Shown here: piece after piece, positions 50,541-59,964 of the stretch | Position numbering within the stretch: position 1 is the stretch's first letter | Layout of the letters: each line of letters begins with the position of its first letter | Assembly (NCBI RefSeq): GCF_003852715.1 | Contig: NZ_RIAV01000012.1 | Coordinates: 27,552-91,551 of the forward strand | Length of the DNA: 64,000 bases | DNA from: Ectobacillus antri | GTDB taxonomy: Bacteria; Bacillota; Bacilli; Bacillales; Bacillaceae_G | Direction of reading: 5' to 3' | Position numbers and translations under genes: made by a program | Notes under the pieces: generated by a model | Told to the model about the DNA's origin: nothing | Database searches by the model: none | The model's input: only the letters and a program-made list of their open reading frames with translations

Positions 50541-51591
50541 ATAGAAGGTAAAAACCAATACCCATGATAAAATAAGCAGCCAATAAGGTTCCGCCCTCAA
50601 ACCAGTTCGTGTCTCCATCATTGGAAACAGCGATTGTTAGAAATACCGCTGTAATCATAGCGATAAGTTCTGGAAGGGTGAACACAAGAGGCATTTGTGT
50701 TTCAAAGAAAAATGAAATTAATACAAGTACAGGTGCAACAAACATCGCTACCTGTAATGTGGAACCAACTGCAATTTCGACTGCGATATTTACTTTATTT
50801 TTGTACGCCATCAAAATAGCCGAAGCATGTTCAGCAGCGTTTCCGACAATTGCGACGATAATGATACCGATAAACAGTTCAGACCAACCGAATTTATCTC
50901 CAACCGCTTCAAATGTATGTACAAGTGCTTCAGATACATAGGCAACCGCAAGTGTTGCCACTGCTAAAATGGCAAGTGCTTTTCCTTTGCCCCACTCCGG
51001 TTCTTCGTGCTCTTCTACTTCATCGCTTTGATGCTGATACACCCCTCGGTGCGTCACCAGTTTAAAAAACAGTGCTGCTAAGTATAACACAATGAGTATA
51101 ATGGATGTTCCTACACTAAGCGTCAATGTCTTCTCTTTATTGAGATTCATTGAAAATACTTCCGGAATTACAAACGCAACCACAACAGCAAATATAAGGA
51201 GTGATGAGTTATGACGTGCATCATACACATTAAACTCCTGGCGTTTATATTTCAGTCCTCCTACTAAAAAGGAAAGACCGCCGACGAGCAACAGGTTTCC
51301 TAATACTGAACCCGTTAGAGATGCGAGTACGACACCTGTTAATCCCGCTTTTAAAGCAAAAATAGAAATGATAAGTTCCACTGCATTGCCGAATGTTGCA
51401 TTTAACAAACCGCCGATTCGCGGTCCTGATACAATAGCCAAACTCTCTGTTGCGCGCCCCATAAAGCCCGCCAACGCGATAATAGTTAGGCAGTAGACAC
51501 CAAACATAATGGTTTGCGGAAAATGAAGCAGATTTCCGATTACAGAAAGCGGAACGCCAATTAATACTAACAGAAAAAAGAGTCTGTTCAT
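50539..51591 (-). CDS. chaA: calcium/proton antiporter (CaCA family)
   Basis: Ca2+/H+ antiporter of the CAX type (ChaA/YfkE), 350 aa with eleven membrane segments. Two alpha-repeats carry the conserved helices GNAVELIISIFAL and GNAAEHASAILMAYK, the Ca2+-site Glu residues being in GN(A)xE. The loop between halves is acidic (DEVEEHEEPE). ATG at 51591 follows AAGGACGG. It exports calcium or sodium from the cytoplasm. Same local order as yfkE in Bacillus subtilis. Confidence 0.9.
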   Translation of the reverse strand: MNRLFFLLVLIGVPLSVIGNLLHFPQTIMFGVYCLTIIALAGFMGRATESLAIVSGPRIGGLLNATFGNAVELIISIFALKAGLTGVVLASLTGSVLGNLLLVGGLSFLVGGLKYKRQEFNVYDARHNSSLLIFAVVVAFVIPEVFSMNLNKEKTLTLSVGTSIILIVLYLAALFFKLVTHRGVYQHQSDEVEEHEEPEWGKGKALAILAVATLAVAYVSEALVHTFEAVGDKFGWSELFIGIIIVAIVGNAAEHASAILMAYKNKVNIAVEIAVGSTLQVAMFVAPVLVLISFFFETQMPLVFTLPELIAMITAVFLTIAVSNDGDTNWFEGGTLLAAYFIMGIGFYLL

Positions 51592-51729
51592 CCTTACACC
51601 GTCCTTTCTTTATAAAACAAGATAATTTTACCATTATTCTTAACATGATTTAGTATTTTTTATCTTAATTTTTGTTTAAAATTACGCATTCTAGAAAAAA
51701 GTAAGAAAGGCAAATCAAAAAGGAGTGTT

Positions 51730-52152
51730 ATGACAATGGATGTTAAAAGTAAAGTCACAAAGATTATGAGCGGTCAACCGACAGGAATTTTAGCTACGAT
51801 TCGCAATCAAAAGCCGCATAGCTGTTATATGATGTTTTTTCATGAAGATGTTACGCTTTATGCAGCGACAGATCGCCAATCCAAAAAGCTTTCTGATATT
51901 GAAGCAAACAATGCTGTTCATGTCTTGCTTGGCCGAAACGGTACGAGCTGGGAAGAAGAGTTTATTGAAGTAGAAGGCACTGCTTCTGTAGAGAACAACG
52001 CGGAGCTCAAGAAACAGTTCTGGAATGAAAATTTGGGGCGCTGGCTAAACGGTCCCGATGATCCAAACTACGTATTGCTGAAGATTACACCAAAGCACAT
52101 TTACTACGTAGAAAAAGCAGGCGTTGTGCAGCCTGAAGTACTTACCTTTTAA
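51730..52152 (+). CDS. pyridoxamine 5'-phosphate oxidase-fold protein
   Basis: Split-barrel flavin-binding protein of 140 aa, general-stress-protein-26-like. Motifs are GQPTGILATIRNQKPH, ATDRQSKKLSDIE and FIEVEGTAS. A second ATG at 51736 is possible, since AGGAG lies only 4 bp from the first. It probably binds FMN or F420-like cofactors; the reaction is not predictable. A short perfect hairpin follows the stop. Confidence 0.8.
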   Translation: MTMDVKSKVTKIMSGQPTGILATIRNQKPHSCYMMFFHEDVTLYAATDRQSKKLSDIEANNAVHVLLGRNGTSWEEEFIEVEGTASVENNAELKKQFWNENLGRWLNGPDDPNYVLLKITPKHIYYVEKAGVVQPEVLTF

Positions 52153-52174
52153 GAGCCCTATTATAGGGCTCTTA
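52150..52174 (+). terminator. hairpin after flavin-fold gene
   Basis: TAAGAGCCCTA TTA TAGGGCTCTTA, a perfect stem without a T-tract; weak terminator. Confidence 0.5.
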
Positions 52175-52283
52175 AAAATGTACAAATTTCATTCAAAAAG
52201 TTGTAGCACATTCTAAACTTTCTGTTATATAATAGTATTAACTTAAATAAACTGTACTAAAACAAAGGGAAGGGGCATGAAAC

Positions 52284-52430
52284 ATGAAAAGAGAAGAACG
52301 CCGTAACATGATTGAGTTTATTGAAAAAAAGAAGGGGCTACAACGCGATGAGTTGATGTACATGACAGACGAAGAAGTAGAATACATTTATGACGTAACG
52401 TACTTTATGTACGAAGAAATTGCTGAATAA
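52284..52430 (+). CDS. BH0509-family small protein, 48 aa
   Basis: Short acidic protein of 48 aa that begins MKREERRNMIEFIEKKKG and contains MTDEEVEYIYD, matching the BH0509 family of Bacillus small proteins. ATG at 52284 with GGAAGGGG upstream. The frame ends at 52430. Function unknown. It is a monocistronic gene with promoter region around 52200-52250 (ATATAATAGTATT). Confidence 0.7.
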   Translation: MKREERRNMIEFIEKKKGLQRDELMYMTDEEVEYIYDVTYFMYEEIAE

Positions 52431-52458
52431 AAATAAGCAGCCCGCAGCTGCTTATTTT
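52430..52458. terminator. bidirectional hairpin, BH0509-family gene / response regulator
   Basis: AAATAAGCAGC CCGC AGCTGCTTATTTTTTT between the convergent genes. Confidence 0.85.
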
Positions 52459-54011
52459 TTTTGTGTATATTCCGCTCGGTATTCGTTCGGCGTAATCCCC
52501 GTCGCTTTTTTAAATACTTTTCGGAAATATTTATCATCCTGATAGCCGACCATTGCGGCTACTTCATAAATTTTAAACGATTCATTTTGTAGCAGGAGCT
52601 TTGCCTTTTCCATACGGATATTCGTTACATAATCAGATAGCGTCTCCCCATATTCCTGCTTAAAGCGGCGCGAAATATGTTCTTTACTTAAATAAAACAT
52701 CTCGGCTATTTCTTGTAAACGTAACTCTTTTTGATAATTTTGTTTGATGTACTGCTCAATTTCAACCATTGTATTTTGCTGCTTGCCTTTTCGCTGTTTG
52801 ATTTCCTGCAAAAAGGTCTGTACGTTGGACTGTTTTCTTTCCAAAAACGCCGCTAGTGAAAAATTGCTTTGTACATCCCAATAGCTTTCCCAAACACTTT
52901 CTTCCCTTATCTCATAGCCATACCGATTTAACCAGCGATCGCGAATGACAAGGTATTCGCGTTCCCACTGCTGAATTTGTTCTAGGGGCAAAATGCCTGT
53001 TGTACGAAATGGTTGTAACACATTCTCTACTAAATTATCATATACCTCTAAGCTACCTGTGTTCACTAGCTCTTCTACCTCAGCAGTAAAATCTAATAAA
53101 CTGACTCGTTCGATAGGCGAAGATTCTTCCAAATATACGCCTTGATTTTTTCGTAGCACATTCATGTTTTGCCGTACCTGCTCTGCACTCTCAACTGTCT
53201 GTAATAGTGAAATCACGCCTTCCACACGCCTTCCAATACAAATCCAAGGCTTTATCTCAAGATATTGCTGAATCCATCCCAGCAAACGCCGCATTTTATG
53301 TTCAATATCTTCTCCCCAATATAACAGCGCAATCTCGTTTTCTTCATAATATTGAAAAGCGTGCCCCTTCGACCGACAAAACTCATTCACTACATTTGCT
53401 AATGAAAATAAGCAAAGCTCCTGCTCTCCGGCAAATACAGCGTCTATTGCCGCCTGCGATACACCGATTCGCACAAATGAAAATACAGCATTTTCAGGAA
53501 TGCCAAGCTCTGTTTCATATTCTGGATTATATAATGCTGGATTTTTCAGGAGCGTCTTTAGCTTTTGATCCCGATACATCGGTTTAATTTGATTCATAAA
53601 GCTTGTTTCTTGCATTTGCAGCTTTCGTTGTTTTTCTGCTTCCTGCCACTCTACAATCGCTCGTTCGATGGTCTGATTCAATACGTCTGGATCAATTGGC
53701 TTTAAAATATAATCAAAGCTACCAAACTGAATAGCATTTCTCATATAGTTATAATCGTTGTAGCCTGTAACTACAATCGTCTTACAGTTAAGTCCATTTT
53801 CCTTAATCCACTGTAGAAGCGCTGTACCATCCATCTTTGGCATTTTCATATCAGTAAATACAAGCTGCGGACGATGTGTGAGCAGTAAAGCTTTTGCCTG
53901 TTCCCCATTCTCTGCTTCATAGATATCTGTAATATTAAAGCGTGCCCATTCGCCAAGTAAACGAATGCCTTGTCGTACATGAAGCTCGTCATCAATAATA
54001 ATTGCCTTCAT
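52452..54011 (-). CDS. AraC-type response regulator, YesN type (second system)
   Basis: Response regulator of 519 aa: receiver with phosphoacceptor D54 in VFTDMKMP, long central linker, and a C-terminal AraC double HTH (LRLQEIAEMFYLSKEHISRRFK; AAMVGYQDDKYFRKVFKK). ATG at 54011 after AAGGAG, 1 bp after the kinase stop (TAGTATG). It forms a two-component system with the gene upstream and probably controls the sugar transporter at 56097-59313. Confidence 0.93.
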   Translation of the reverse strand: MKAIIIDDELHVRQGIRLLGEWARFNITDIYEAENGEQAKALLLTHRPQLVFTDMKMPKMDGTALLQWIKENGLNCKTIVVTGYNDYNYMRNAIQFGSFDYILKPIDPDVLNQTIERAIVEWQEAEKQRKLQMQETSFMNQIKPMYRDQKLKTLLKNPALYNPEYETELGIPENAVFSFVRIGVSQAAIDAVFAGEQELCLFSLANVVNEFCRSKGHAFQYYEENEIALLYWGEDIEHKMRRLLGWIQQYLEIKPWICIGRRVEGVISLLQTVESAEQVRQNMNVLRKNQGVYLEESSPIERVSLLDFTAEVEELVNTGSLEVYDNLVENVLQPFRTTGILPLEQIQQWEREYLVIRDRWLNRYGYEIREESVWESYWDVQSNFSLAAFLERKQSNVQTFLQEIKQRKGKQQNTMVEIEQYIKQNYQKELRLQEIAEMFYLSKEHISRRFKQEYGETLSDYVTNIRMEKAKLLLQNESFKIYEVAAMVGYQDDKYFRKVFKKATGITPNEYRAEYTQKK

Positions 54012-54012
54012 A

Positions 54013-55818
54013 CTATCCCTCTCCTTCCAAGGAAATCGGAATTTCTAATGTTACTTGAAAACCGCCACCTTCTCGATTTGCAATGCACATAACAGCACGT
54101 GAACCATAGTACATTGCCAAGCGATCATATATATTTTTCATACCAATACTATCTGCACGATCTTCATGTAACTTCATACCTTGTGTTAGTTTGAGATTAA
54201 TACGAGTTAGCTCGTCCTCCGTAACGCCTTTACCGTTATCTGCAATAACGATACGCTTTGTATCTAGGTTCATCCTGTTTACTTTCACTGTGATAACACC
54301 TATATGCTCTAAATCTTCAAAGCTATGCTTAAAGAAATTTTCTACGATTGGCTGCAGGCTCATCTTTGGCATTTGCGATGAAAGCAAGTCTGGTTCTGCC
54401 TCAATTTCATAGGATAAACGATCACCAAATCGCTGTTTCTGCAGCTTTAAGTAGGATTCAATATGAGAAAGCTCCGCTGACACAGGAACAACATCGTCTT
54501 CCATATTCATGCTGTAGCGCATGATAGAAGATAAAGAAGTCAATAATCTGTACACTTCTGGCGCGTTACTTTGCAAAGAAAGCGTACCGATTGACTGTAG
54601 CGCATTGTATAAAAAATGCGGATTAATTTGCGACTGCAGAACACGAAGCTGATTCGACTTATTTTCAATCTCCAATCGATACTCTCGCACAACCAAATCG
54701 TTAATCGTATCAATCATAGATGTAAAATGTCTGCCCATCAGCCCCAGCTCATCATTACCCAGATTCGGTAAATCCACCTTCCAATCGCCTTGTTCTACTT
54801 TTTTCATACTTGCAATTAATACTTTAATAGGAGCTGTTAAGCGGAAGGAAATGAAAACTGTCATGGTAACCACAACAATTAATGAGATACCGCCAATCAT
54901 AATGTTAATAAGAGCAATTTCTTGCGGATAGCGATAGAGGCCGCTGTAAGGGATACGCTTTACAAGCTGCCAGCCTTCAAAATCCCCCTTCATCTCTGTA
55001 TGAACAACAACCCCTTTAAATGACTTGTCTTCCCATTCAAAGCTATGACCTCTATGTGTTAGTAATTTTTTGTACCAGGCGGTTTCATTTGGATGACCAA
55101 TCTCACTGCTTTCTGATGCATATACCATCGCACCTTTTGGATCCAGTAGATAAATTTCTTCTGTTTGCTTGTTGTAAAGACGCTCCATGATGGATTGCAG
55201 TCTTTGTAAATCGATATCTATGGAAACAATTCCTAAAAATCGGTCCGTCATCACATCAGAAAGCTTATGATGAAAGCTAATAACCGGCACCTTTTGTGTA
55301 GCGGAAATTTCAGATAGGTTATTATAGCTACGAATTACATGCGTCGGTTCCACCAAAAAATATCGATCGGATACCATCAATTTCCGAAAATAATCATTCT
55401 CTAAAACCGCTTGCATTTTACCGCGGCTCGAAACCTTTAAATTATACACAGCGTAGTCATCGCGATCTTGATGAATGTATAAATGCACCTGCTTAATCTC
55501 ACTGCGCGCGCTGTATATATTCAATAAGCTTCTAGCAATCTCAGGTTGATTTTCATCAATAAAAGAGGTTGCGCCATTCTCTAAAATTTGTATAAATTGC
55601 CGGTTTTGATAGATTGTGAGAGGGATATTCGTAATATCAGTAAAGTACGTTTCCACATCTTTTTTGCCTTTTGAAAGTAAATCATAGGCATTGGAAATCG
55701 TACGGTCAGTAATGGATTGCTTTGTGTATATGTACGTAATGACAATGGAAGCACCTAATGGTAGAATCGTTGCCAGTAATAAAAATATAATAAGCTTATA
55801 GCGAATGCTTCTAAACAT
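54013..55818 (-). CDS. sensor histidine kinase, YesM type (second system)
   Basis: LytS/YesM-type kinase, 601 aa. Helix 1 (about residues 8-30), extracytoplasmic Cache-like sensor, helix 2 (about 295-320), HAMP, then His_kinase with H401 in QINPHFLYNALQS and N-box PIVENFFKHSF. ATG at 55818 after GGAGGCGGCC; the frame extends to 55830. The kinase gene is followed by the response regulator. The extracellular domain differs from that of the first kinase (6774-8558), which suggests a different sugar signal. Confidence 0.92.
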   Translation of the reverse strand: MFRSIRYKLIIFLLLATILPLGASIVITYIYTKQSITDRTISNAYDLLSKGKKDVETYFTDITNIPLTIYQNRQFIQILENGATSFIDENQPEIARSLLNIYSARSEIKQVHLYIHQDRDDYAVYNLKVSSRGKMQAVLENDYFRKLMVSDRYFLVEPTHVIRSYNNLSEISATQKVPVISFHHKLSDVMTDRFLGIVSIDIDLQRLQSIMERLYNKQTEEIYLLDPKGAMVYASESSEIGHPNETAWYKKLLTHRGHSFEWEDKSFKGVVVHTEMKGDFEGWQLVKRIPYSGLYRYPQEIALINIMIGGISLIVVVTMTVFISFRLTAPIKVLIASMKKVEQGDWKVDLPNLGNDELGLMGRHFTSMIDTINDLVVREYRLEIENKSNQLRVLQSQINPHFLYNALQSIGTLSLQSNAPEVYRLLTSLSSIMRYSMNMEDDVVPVSAELSHIESYLKLQKQRFGDRLSYEIEAEPDLLSSQMPKMSLQPIVENFFKHSFEDLEHIGVITVKVNRMNLDTKRIVIADNGKGVTEDELTRINLKLTQGMKLHEDRADSIGMKNIYDRLAMYYGSRAVMCIANREGGGFQVTLEIPISLEGEG

Positions 55819-55841
55819 GGCCGCCTCCATTTGATAGGATA

Positions 55842-55993
55842 GTTATATTAAGTACGACATTCTTTTTTGTGGGAGAGAAGAACGGGCAATGTACAGCTAT
55901 GGTCAGTGCTTAAAAGATACGCATGCGGAATAAGACTATGAGATGCTTCTGCGCTATTGTGTTCTTGCTGTTTATATGTCGGGACTTATATAG
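55842..55993 (+). repeat. MITE-like dispersed repeat, copy 3
   Basis: About 152 bp. The right end is GGGACTTATATAG; the left TIR is degraded (TTATATTAAGTACG). The interior shares GGGAGAGAAGAACGGGCAAT with copies 1 and 2 and TTCTTGCTGTTTATATGTCG with copy 2. It lies just upstream of the second kinase gene and could carry its promoter. Confidence 0.65.
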
Positions 55994-56065
55994 ATTATAG
56001 CATGTATCTACATGTTGATAAGATGGTAAACACGTGCTGCCATATTAGCACTTTTCCTTACAACC

Positions 56066-56092
56066 AAAAAGGCCGGCTCACGCCGACCTTCT
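56066..56092 (-). terminator. terminator of second sugar operon
   Basis: AAGGTCGGC GTGA GCCGGCCTTTTTGG on the minus strand, adjacent to the lipoprotein stop. Confidence 0.85.
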
Positions 56093-56096
56093 GTTG

Positions 56097-57368
56097 TTAT
56101 TTCTTCAGCTTATCCCACGTTTTTTGTAGGTCTTCAAGCATTTGGTTTTTGTCCTTTTGCTTTCCTACATATGCTTGCATAGTTGCGCCAAATTCGTTTG
56201 TTGCTCCATCTGGATATTTAAACCAGTTCCAAGACAACGTTTTGTTTTCTTTCATGTATTTCGTAATATCATCAGCCAATGGTCCTAAGTTTTTACCTTC
56301 AATGTTTTTAAATGCAGGGATAAACTTAAATTTCTCAACCATGTACGTTTGACCTGTTTTAGAAGTAGCCATCCAATTCAAGAACTTTTTCGCTTCTTCT
56401 TTGTTTTTAGAATTTTTGTTTACAACCCAGTTGTTCGGTACGCCTACGAATAACTTATCCATCTTGTCTTTGTCGTTAGAAATCGGCATTGGTAAGAATC
56501 CAAGCTTCATGTTTGGCGTAATTTTATCGATCATAGGCTGTGCCCAGTTACCTTGTTGCATCATTGCAGTTTTACCAGAAGCAAATTGCGTTACTTGTGT
56601 ATTGTAGTCTGTTGTTAACGGATTTTTGTTACCGTATTTAATTGTTAAATCAAATAGATCAAAGAATTGATTGAATTTTTCGTTACCAGCAAATTTCGCT
56701 TTACCAGCGCTCAAATCTTTAATGAATTGATCTGGATTGTCCTGCTGTGCAAACGGAACGTTCAATGCATGGATACCTAGAATCCACCACTCACCATAAC
56801 CTACTGAGAATGGTGTTGTACCACTTTTCTCAAGTTTTTCCGCAGTCGCTTTCAATTCATCCAAAGTTTTTGGAGTTTCTGTGATACCCGCTTTTTCAAA
56901 TAGTTCTTTATTGTAGATAAAGCCGTAGCCTTCTAGGTTCATAGGCATACCGTATAGCTTGCCATCAACTGTCATAGGTACTTTGGCTTCATCGTATACA
57001 TCTTTTGCCCAAGGCTGATCAGAAAGGTCCTCTAATTTATCTTTCCAAGTAATTGCTTCGTTGAAGCCACCATTATTAAAGATATCAGGTTCGTTGCCGG
57101 AAGCAAACTGTGATTTTAAGGCTGCACCATAATCAGCACCGCCACCCACTGTTTTAATGTTCACTTTTACGCCTGTTTCTTTTTCATATTCCTTCGCCAT
57201 TTTTTCCAGCTCATCAGCGATCTCCACTTTAAACTGGAATACATTTAATGTTGTTTTTGCATCCGCCTTTTTGTCAGCGCTTTCATTAGATGTTTTAGAA
57301 GAACACGCTGAAAACGCGAGCATTGCAGATGTAGCCATTGCTAATACGGCTGTCTTTTTAAATTTCAT
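56097..57368 (-). CDS. sugar-binding lipoprotein, ABC transporter (second system)
   Basis: CUT1 solute-binding lipoprotein, 423 aa, lipobox FSAC (C22). Family SBP_bac_1/8: the mature protein begins with SSKTSNESADKKADAK and has motifs like NNGGFNEAITW, GYGFIYNKELFEKAGI and GNWAQPMID. ATG at 57368 follows GAGGGGGAAAC. Its own promoter with a cre-like site lies upstream. It is placed after the two permease genes in transcription order. Target sugar unknown; the pattern resembles MsmE-type alpha-galactoside systems. Confidence 0.92.
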   Translation of the reverse strand: MKFKKTAVLAMATSAMLAFSACSSKTSNESADKKADAKTTLNVFQFKVEIADELEKMAKEYEKETGVKVNIKTVGGGADYGAALKSQFASGNEPDIFNNGGFNEAITWKDKLEDLSDQPWAKDVYDEAKVPMTVDGKLYGMPMNLEGYGFIYNKELFEKAGITETPKTLDELKATAEKLEKSGTTPFSVGYGEWWILGIHALNVPFAQQDNPDQFIKDLSAGKAKFAGNEKFNQFFDLFDLTIKYGNKNPLTTDYNTQVTQFASGKTAMMQQGNWAQPMIDKITPNMKLGFLPMPISNDKDKMDKLFVGVPNNWVVNKNSKNKEEAKKFLNWMATSKTGQTYMVEKFKFIPAFKNIEGKNLGPLADDITKYMKENKTLSWNWFKYPDGATNEFGATMQAYVGKQKDKNQMLEDLQKTWDKLKK

Positions 57369-57390
57369 CTTTGTTTCCCCCTCTATATTT

Positions 57391-57404
57391 TTAAAGCGCT
57401 TTCT
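57391..57404 (-). promoter_or_regulatory. cre-like site upstream of second sugar-binding gene
   Basis: AGAAAGCGCTTTAA on the minus strand has the core AAAGCGCTTT of cre and deviates at the outer positions; 23 bp before the start codon. Confidence 0.55.
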
Positions 57405-57550
57405 TCCCTACAAATCTAGTGTACTCGCTTCTTTTTAAAAGAAGCAGAGCCTATATTGACGTGTAAGGTGGAAAATATTGATTAGTTTTCATGTATAAGA
57501 AGTACGCAGGGAGGAGGAGGGTACGCCTTCTCCCCGCAGTACAACCTGCC

Positions 57551-58375
57551 TTATTTGATAGATCCGCTTGTAACACCTTTGATAATATGCTTTTGCATCG
57601 CAAAGAAGAAGATTAATAGCGGGATAATGCCTAGCATCAAACCTGCAAGCGCCATATCCCATTGCTTCGTATATTGACCGAAGAAGAAGAAGGTCGCCAG
57701 CGGAATCGTCCGCAATGCTTCGTCCTGCAACACAAGAGATGGAAGCAAGAAATCATTCCAAATCCACAAGCTGTTCAAAATCATAATGGTTACTGTAATT
57801 GGCTTTAATAGCGGGAATACGATACGCCAAAACACCATGAATGGTGAGCAGCCGTCAATAATTGCCGCCTCTTCAAGCTCCACTGGAATGGACTTCATAA
57901 AGCCATGGTATAAAAAGATGGATAATCCTGACCCAAACCCTAAATACATAATGACCAAGCCCCAAATGCTATTAAGCAAACCGATGGAGGATGTTACCTT
58001 CACCAGCGGAATCATAATGGATTGAAACGGGATAACCATCGCTGCAACGAAGATAAAGAAAATCGCTGAGCTCAGCCTACTTTTTGTACGTACAAGTTTG
58101 TATGCTGCCATTGAGCAAAACAATACAATGACAAGATTACTTCCTACTGTAACAAGCAAGGAGTTAAAAAATACCTTGCCGTAATTCATGTTTTCCCAAG
58201 CCATCACATAGTTATTCCAGTTGAATACTTTCGGCCATGCAGATGTGTTTGTTAAGATATCTGCATATGTTTTTAGTGAGTTCGAAATCACATAGTAAAA
58301 CGGAACTAGGAATACAATGGCGAGTGAAATCGCCAGAATTTCTAGTAAGAAGGTCGGTAAGCCGTATTTACGCAT
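57551..58375 (-). CDS. sugar ABC transporter permease, MalG type (second system)
   Basis: MalG-like CUT1 permease, 274 aa, six helices, EAA loop EEAAIIDGCSPFMVFWRIVFP. The ATG at 58375 overlaps the stop of the MalF-type gene (TAATG) and follows GGGAGG. Pairs with 58375-59313. Confidence 0.92.
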   Translation of the reverse strand: MRKYGLPTFLLEILAISLAIVFLVPFYYVISNSLKTYADILTNTSAWPKVFNWNNYVMAWENMNYGKVFFNSLLVTVGSNLVIVLFCSMAAYKLVRTKSRLSSAIFFIFVAAMVIPFQSIMIPLVKVTSSIGLLNSIWGLVIMYLGFGSGLSIFLYHGFMKSIPVELEEAAIIDGCSPFMVFWRIVFPLLKPITVTIMILNSLWIWNDFLLPSLVLQDEALRTIPLATFFFFGQYTKQWDMALAGLMLGIIPLLIFFFAMQKHIIKGVTSGSIK

Positions 58376-59313
58376 TACGCTTCTACCTCCCTTTTCTTAG
58401 TAATATAAACTTGCAATGTAGTAACGGCAGCTACGACGATGAAGAAGATCAATGCCTTCGCTTCACCTAAACCGTAACGATTATTTACGAATGCTTCTGT
58501 ATAAATGTTAAGTGCCAGCATTTCCGTTGCTTTAAACGGACCGCCATTTGTTAAGGAAAGGTTTGTATCAAATACTTTAAACGACCATGAAATCGTTAAG
58601 AATAAACATACTGTTACAGCAGGTGCAATCAGCGGAATTGTGATATTCTTTAAGATTTGCAAACGATTCGCACCGTCAATTTTTGCCGCTTCGATCAGAT
58701 CTTGCGGTACGTTTTGCAGCGCTGCGATATAAATGACCATAATATAACCGGCACCTTGCCATACGCTCACGATCACAATGCCCCAAAAGGCTGTATTTGC
58801 ATCACCAAGCCAAGGTAATGTAAAGAATTTAATATTTGTTAAAGTACCAATAGAAGCAAAGCCTTTTACGAAAATGAATTGCCAGATGAAACCGAGCAAC
58901 AAACCACCGATTAAGTTTGGCATAAAGAAAATCGTTCGAAGTATATTGCTTGTTTTTAGCATTTGTGTCACTAGCATCGCCAGTGCAAACCCGACAACGT
59001 TTGTAAGAATTACCGCAACAACTGTGTACTTGACTGTAAGTATGAACGATGTTTTAAATTGCTTATCTTCTGTAAGCAAATACTTAAAATTATCTAAGCC
59101 CACCCATTTTACATTTCCGGTAACCCCGTTCCAGTCAGTAAACGCATAATACATACCATAAAAAAATGGAATAAGGACAATAACGCAGAACGTTAAGAAT
59201 GCAGGTCCGACGAACAACCAAAAGGATACCGCTTTCTTGAGATTCTTCTTTTTATTTACATGTGCTGGCGTATGTACCGCCACCGAATTGAGCTCACTTT
59301 GAGGAGTGCTCAT
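58375..59313 (-). CDS. sugar ABC transporter permease, MalF type (second system)
   Basis: MalF-like CUT1 permease, 312 aa, with an extended cytoplasmic N-terminus and EAA loop EAAKIDGANRLQILKNITIP. ATG at 59313 follows AGGAGG; the longest frame begins at 59322 inside that site. First gene of the operon MalF-MalG-lipoprotein. A good cre lies upstream at 59344-59357. No ATPase gene nearby. Confidence 0.92.
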   Translation of the reverse strand: MSTPQSELNSVAVHTPAHVNKKKNLKKAVSFWLFVGPAFLTFCVIVLIPFFYGMYYAFTDWNGVTGNVKWVGLDNFKYLLTEDKQFKTSFILTVKYTVVAVILTNVVGFALAMLVTQMLKTSNILRTIFFMPNLIGGLLLGFIWQFIFVKGFASIGTLTNIKFFTLPWLGDANTAFWGIVIVSVWQGAGYIMVIYIAALQNVPQDLIEAAKIDGANRLQILKNITIPLIAPAVTVCLFLTISWSFKVFDTNLSLTNGGPFKATEMLALNIYTEAFVNNRYGLGEAKALIFFIVVAAVTTLQVYITKKREVEA

Positions 59314-59343
59314 TTTCCCCACCTCCTGCTACTATCATATAAA

Positions 59344-59357
59344 TGTTTACGCTTTCA
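59344..59357 (-). promoter_or_regulatory. cre site upstream of second sugar operon
   Basis: TGAAAGCGTAAACA on the minus strand fits the cre consensus except for the base before TG; it lies 31 bp before the MalF-type start codon. CcpA control is inferred. Confidence 0.7.
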
Positions 59358-59442
59358 GAAAACGCATTCAATTGACCAGTAGGGTGGAAAATATTGATAT
59401 CAAATTTCGTACTTTATAACTTGACGTAAGAAAGTTACTTCT

Positions 59443-59905
59443 TCTATCGGCCGAATTCCTTACTCTATCGGCCAAACTTCTCACTCTATCGGCCGAATTC
59501 CTCTTCTATCGGCCAAACTTCTTACTCTATCGGCCGAATTCCTCTTCTATCGGCCGAATTCCTTACTCTATCGGCCGAACTCCTCTTCTATCGGCCGAAC
59601 TCCTCTTCTATCGGCCGAACTCCTCTTCTATCGGCCAAATTCCTCTTCTATCGGCCGAACTCCTCTTCTATCGGCCAAACTTCTCACTCTATCGGCCGAA
59701 CTCCTCTTCTATCGGCCAAACTTCTTACTCTATCGGCCGAATTCCTCTTCTATCGGCCGAATTCCTTACTCTATCGGCCGAACTCCTCTTCTATCGGCCG
59801 AACTCCTCTTCTATCGGCCAAATTCCTCTTCTATCGGCCGAACTCCTCTTCTATCGGCCAAACTTCTCACTCTATCGGCTGAACTCCTCTTCTATCGGCT
59901 GAACT
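59443..59905. repeat. 20/21-bp tandem repeat array, 23 units
   Basis: Twenty-three units, each with CTATCGGCC followed by a variable part such as GAACTCCTCTT, GAATTCCTCTT, AAACTTCTCACT or AAATTCCTCTT. The unit length is 20 bp, or 21 bp in variants ending TTACT or TCACT. Units 4-13 and 14-22 carry the same order of variants apart from one unit fewer, so a 9-10-unit block was duplicated. No ORF or hairpin. It lies between the cre-regulated operon and dedA. Confidence 0.9.
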
Positions 59906-59943
59906 CTTCCTAGGATGAAGACCTTTTAAAGGTAAAAAATAAA

Positions 59944-59964
59944 AAGTCCGCCTAAGCGGACTTT
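59944..59964 (-). terminator. dedA terminator
   Basis: AAGTCCGC TTAG GCGGACTTTTTATTT on the minus strand. Confidence 0.9.

Noticed and set aside
57500..57540. Terminator between MalG-type gene and lipoprotein gene of the second operon
   Set aside because: GCGGGGAG/CTCCCTGC pairing is weak with no T-tract; not listed.
59443..59905. CRISPR array
   Set aside because: No unique spacers between units; the whole unit repeats head to tail at 20-21 bp, so it is a minisatellite.
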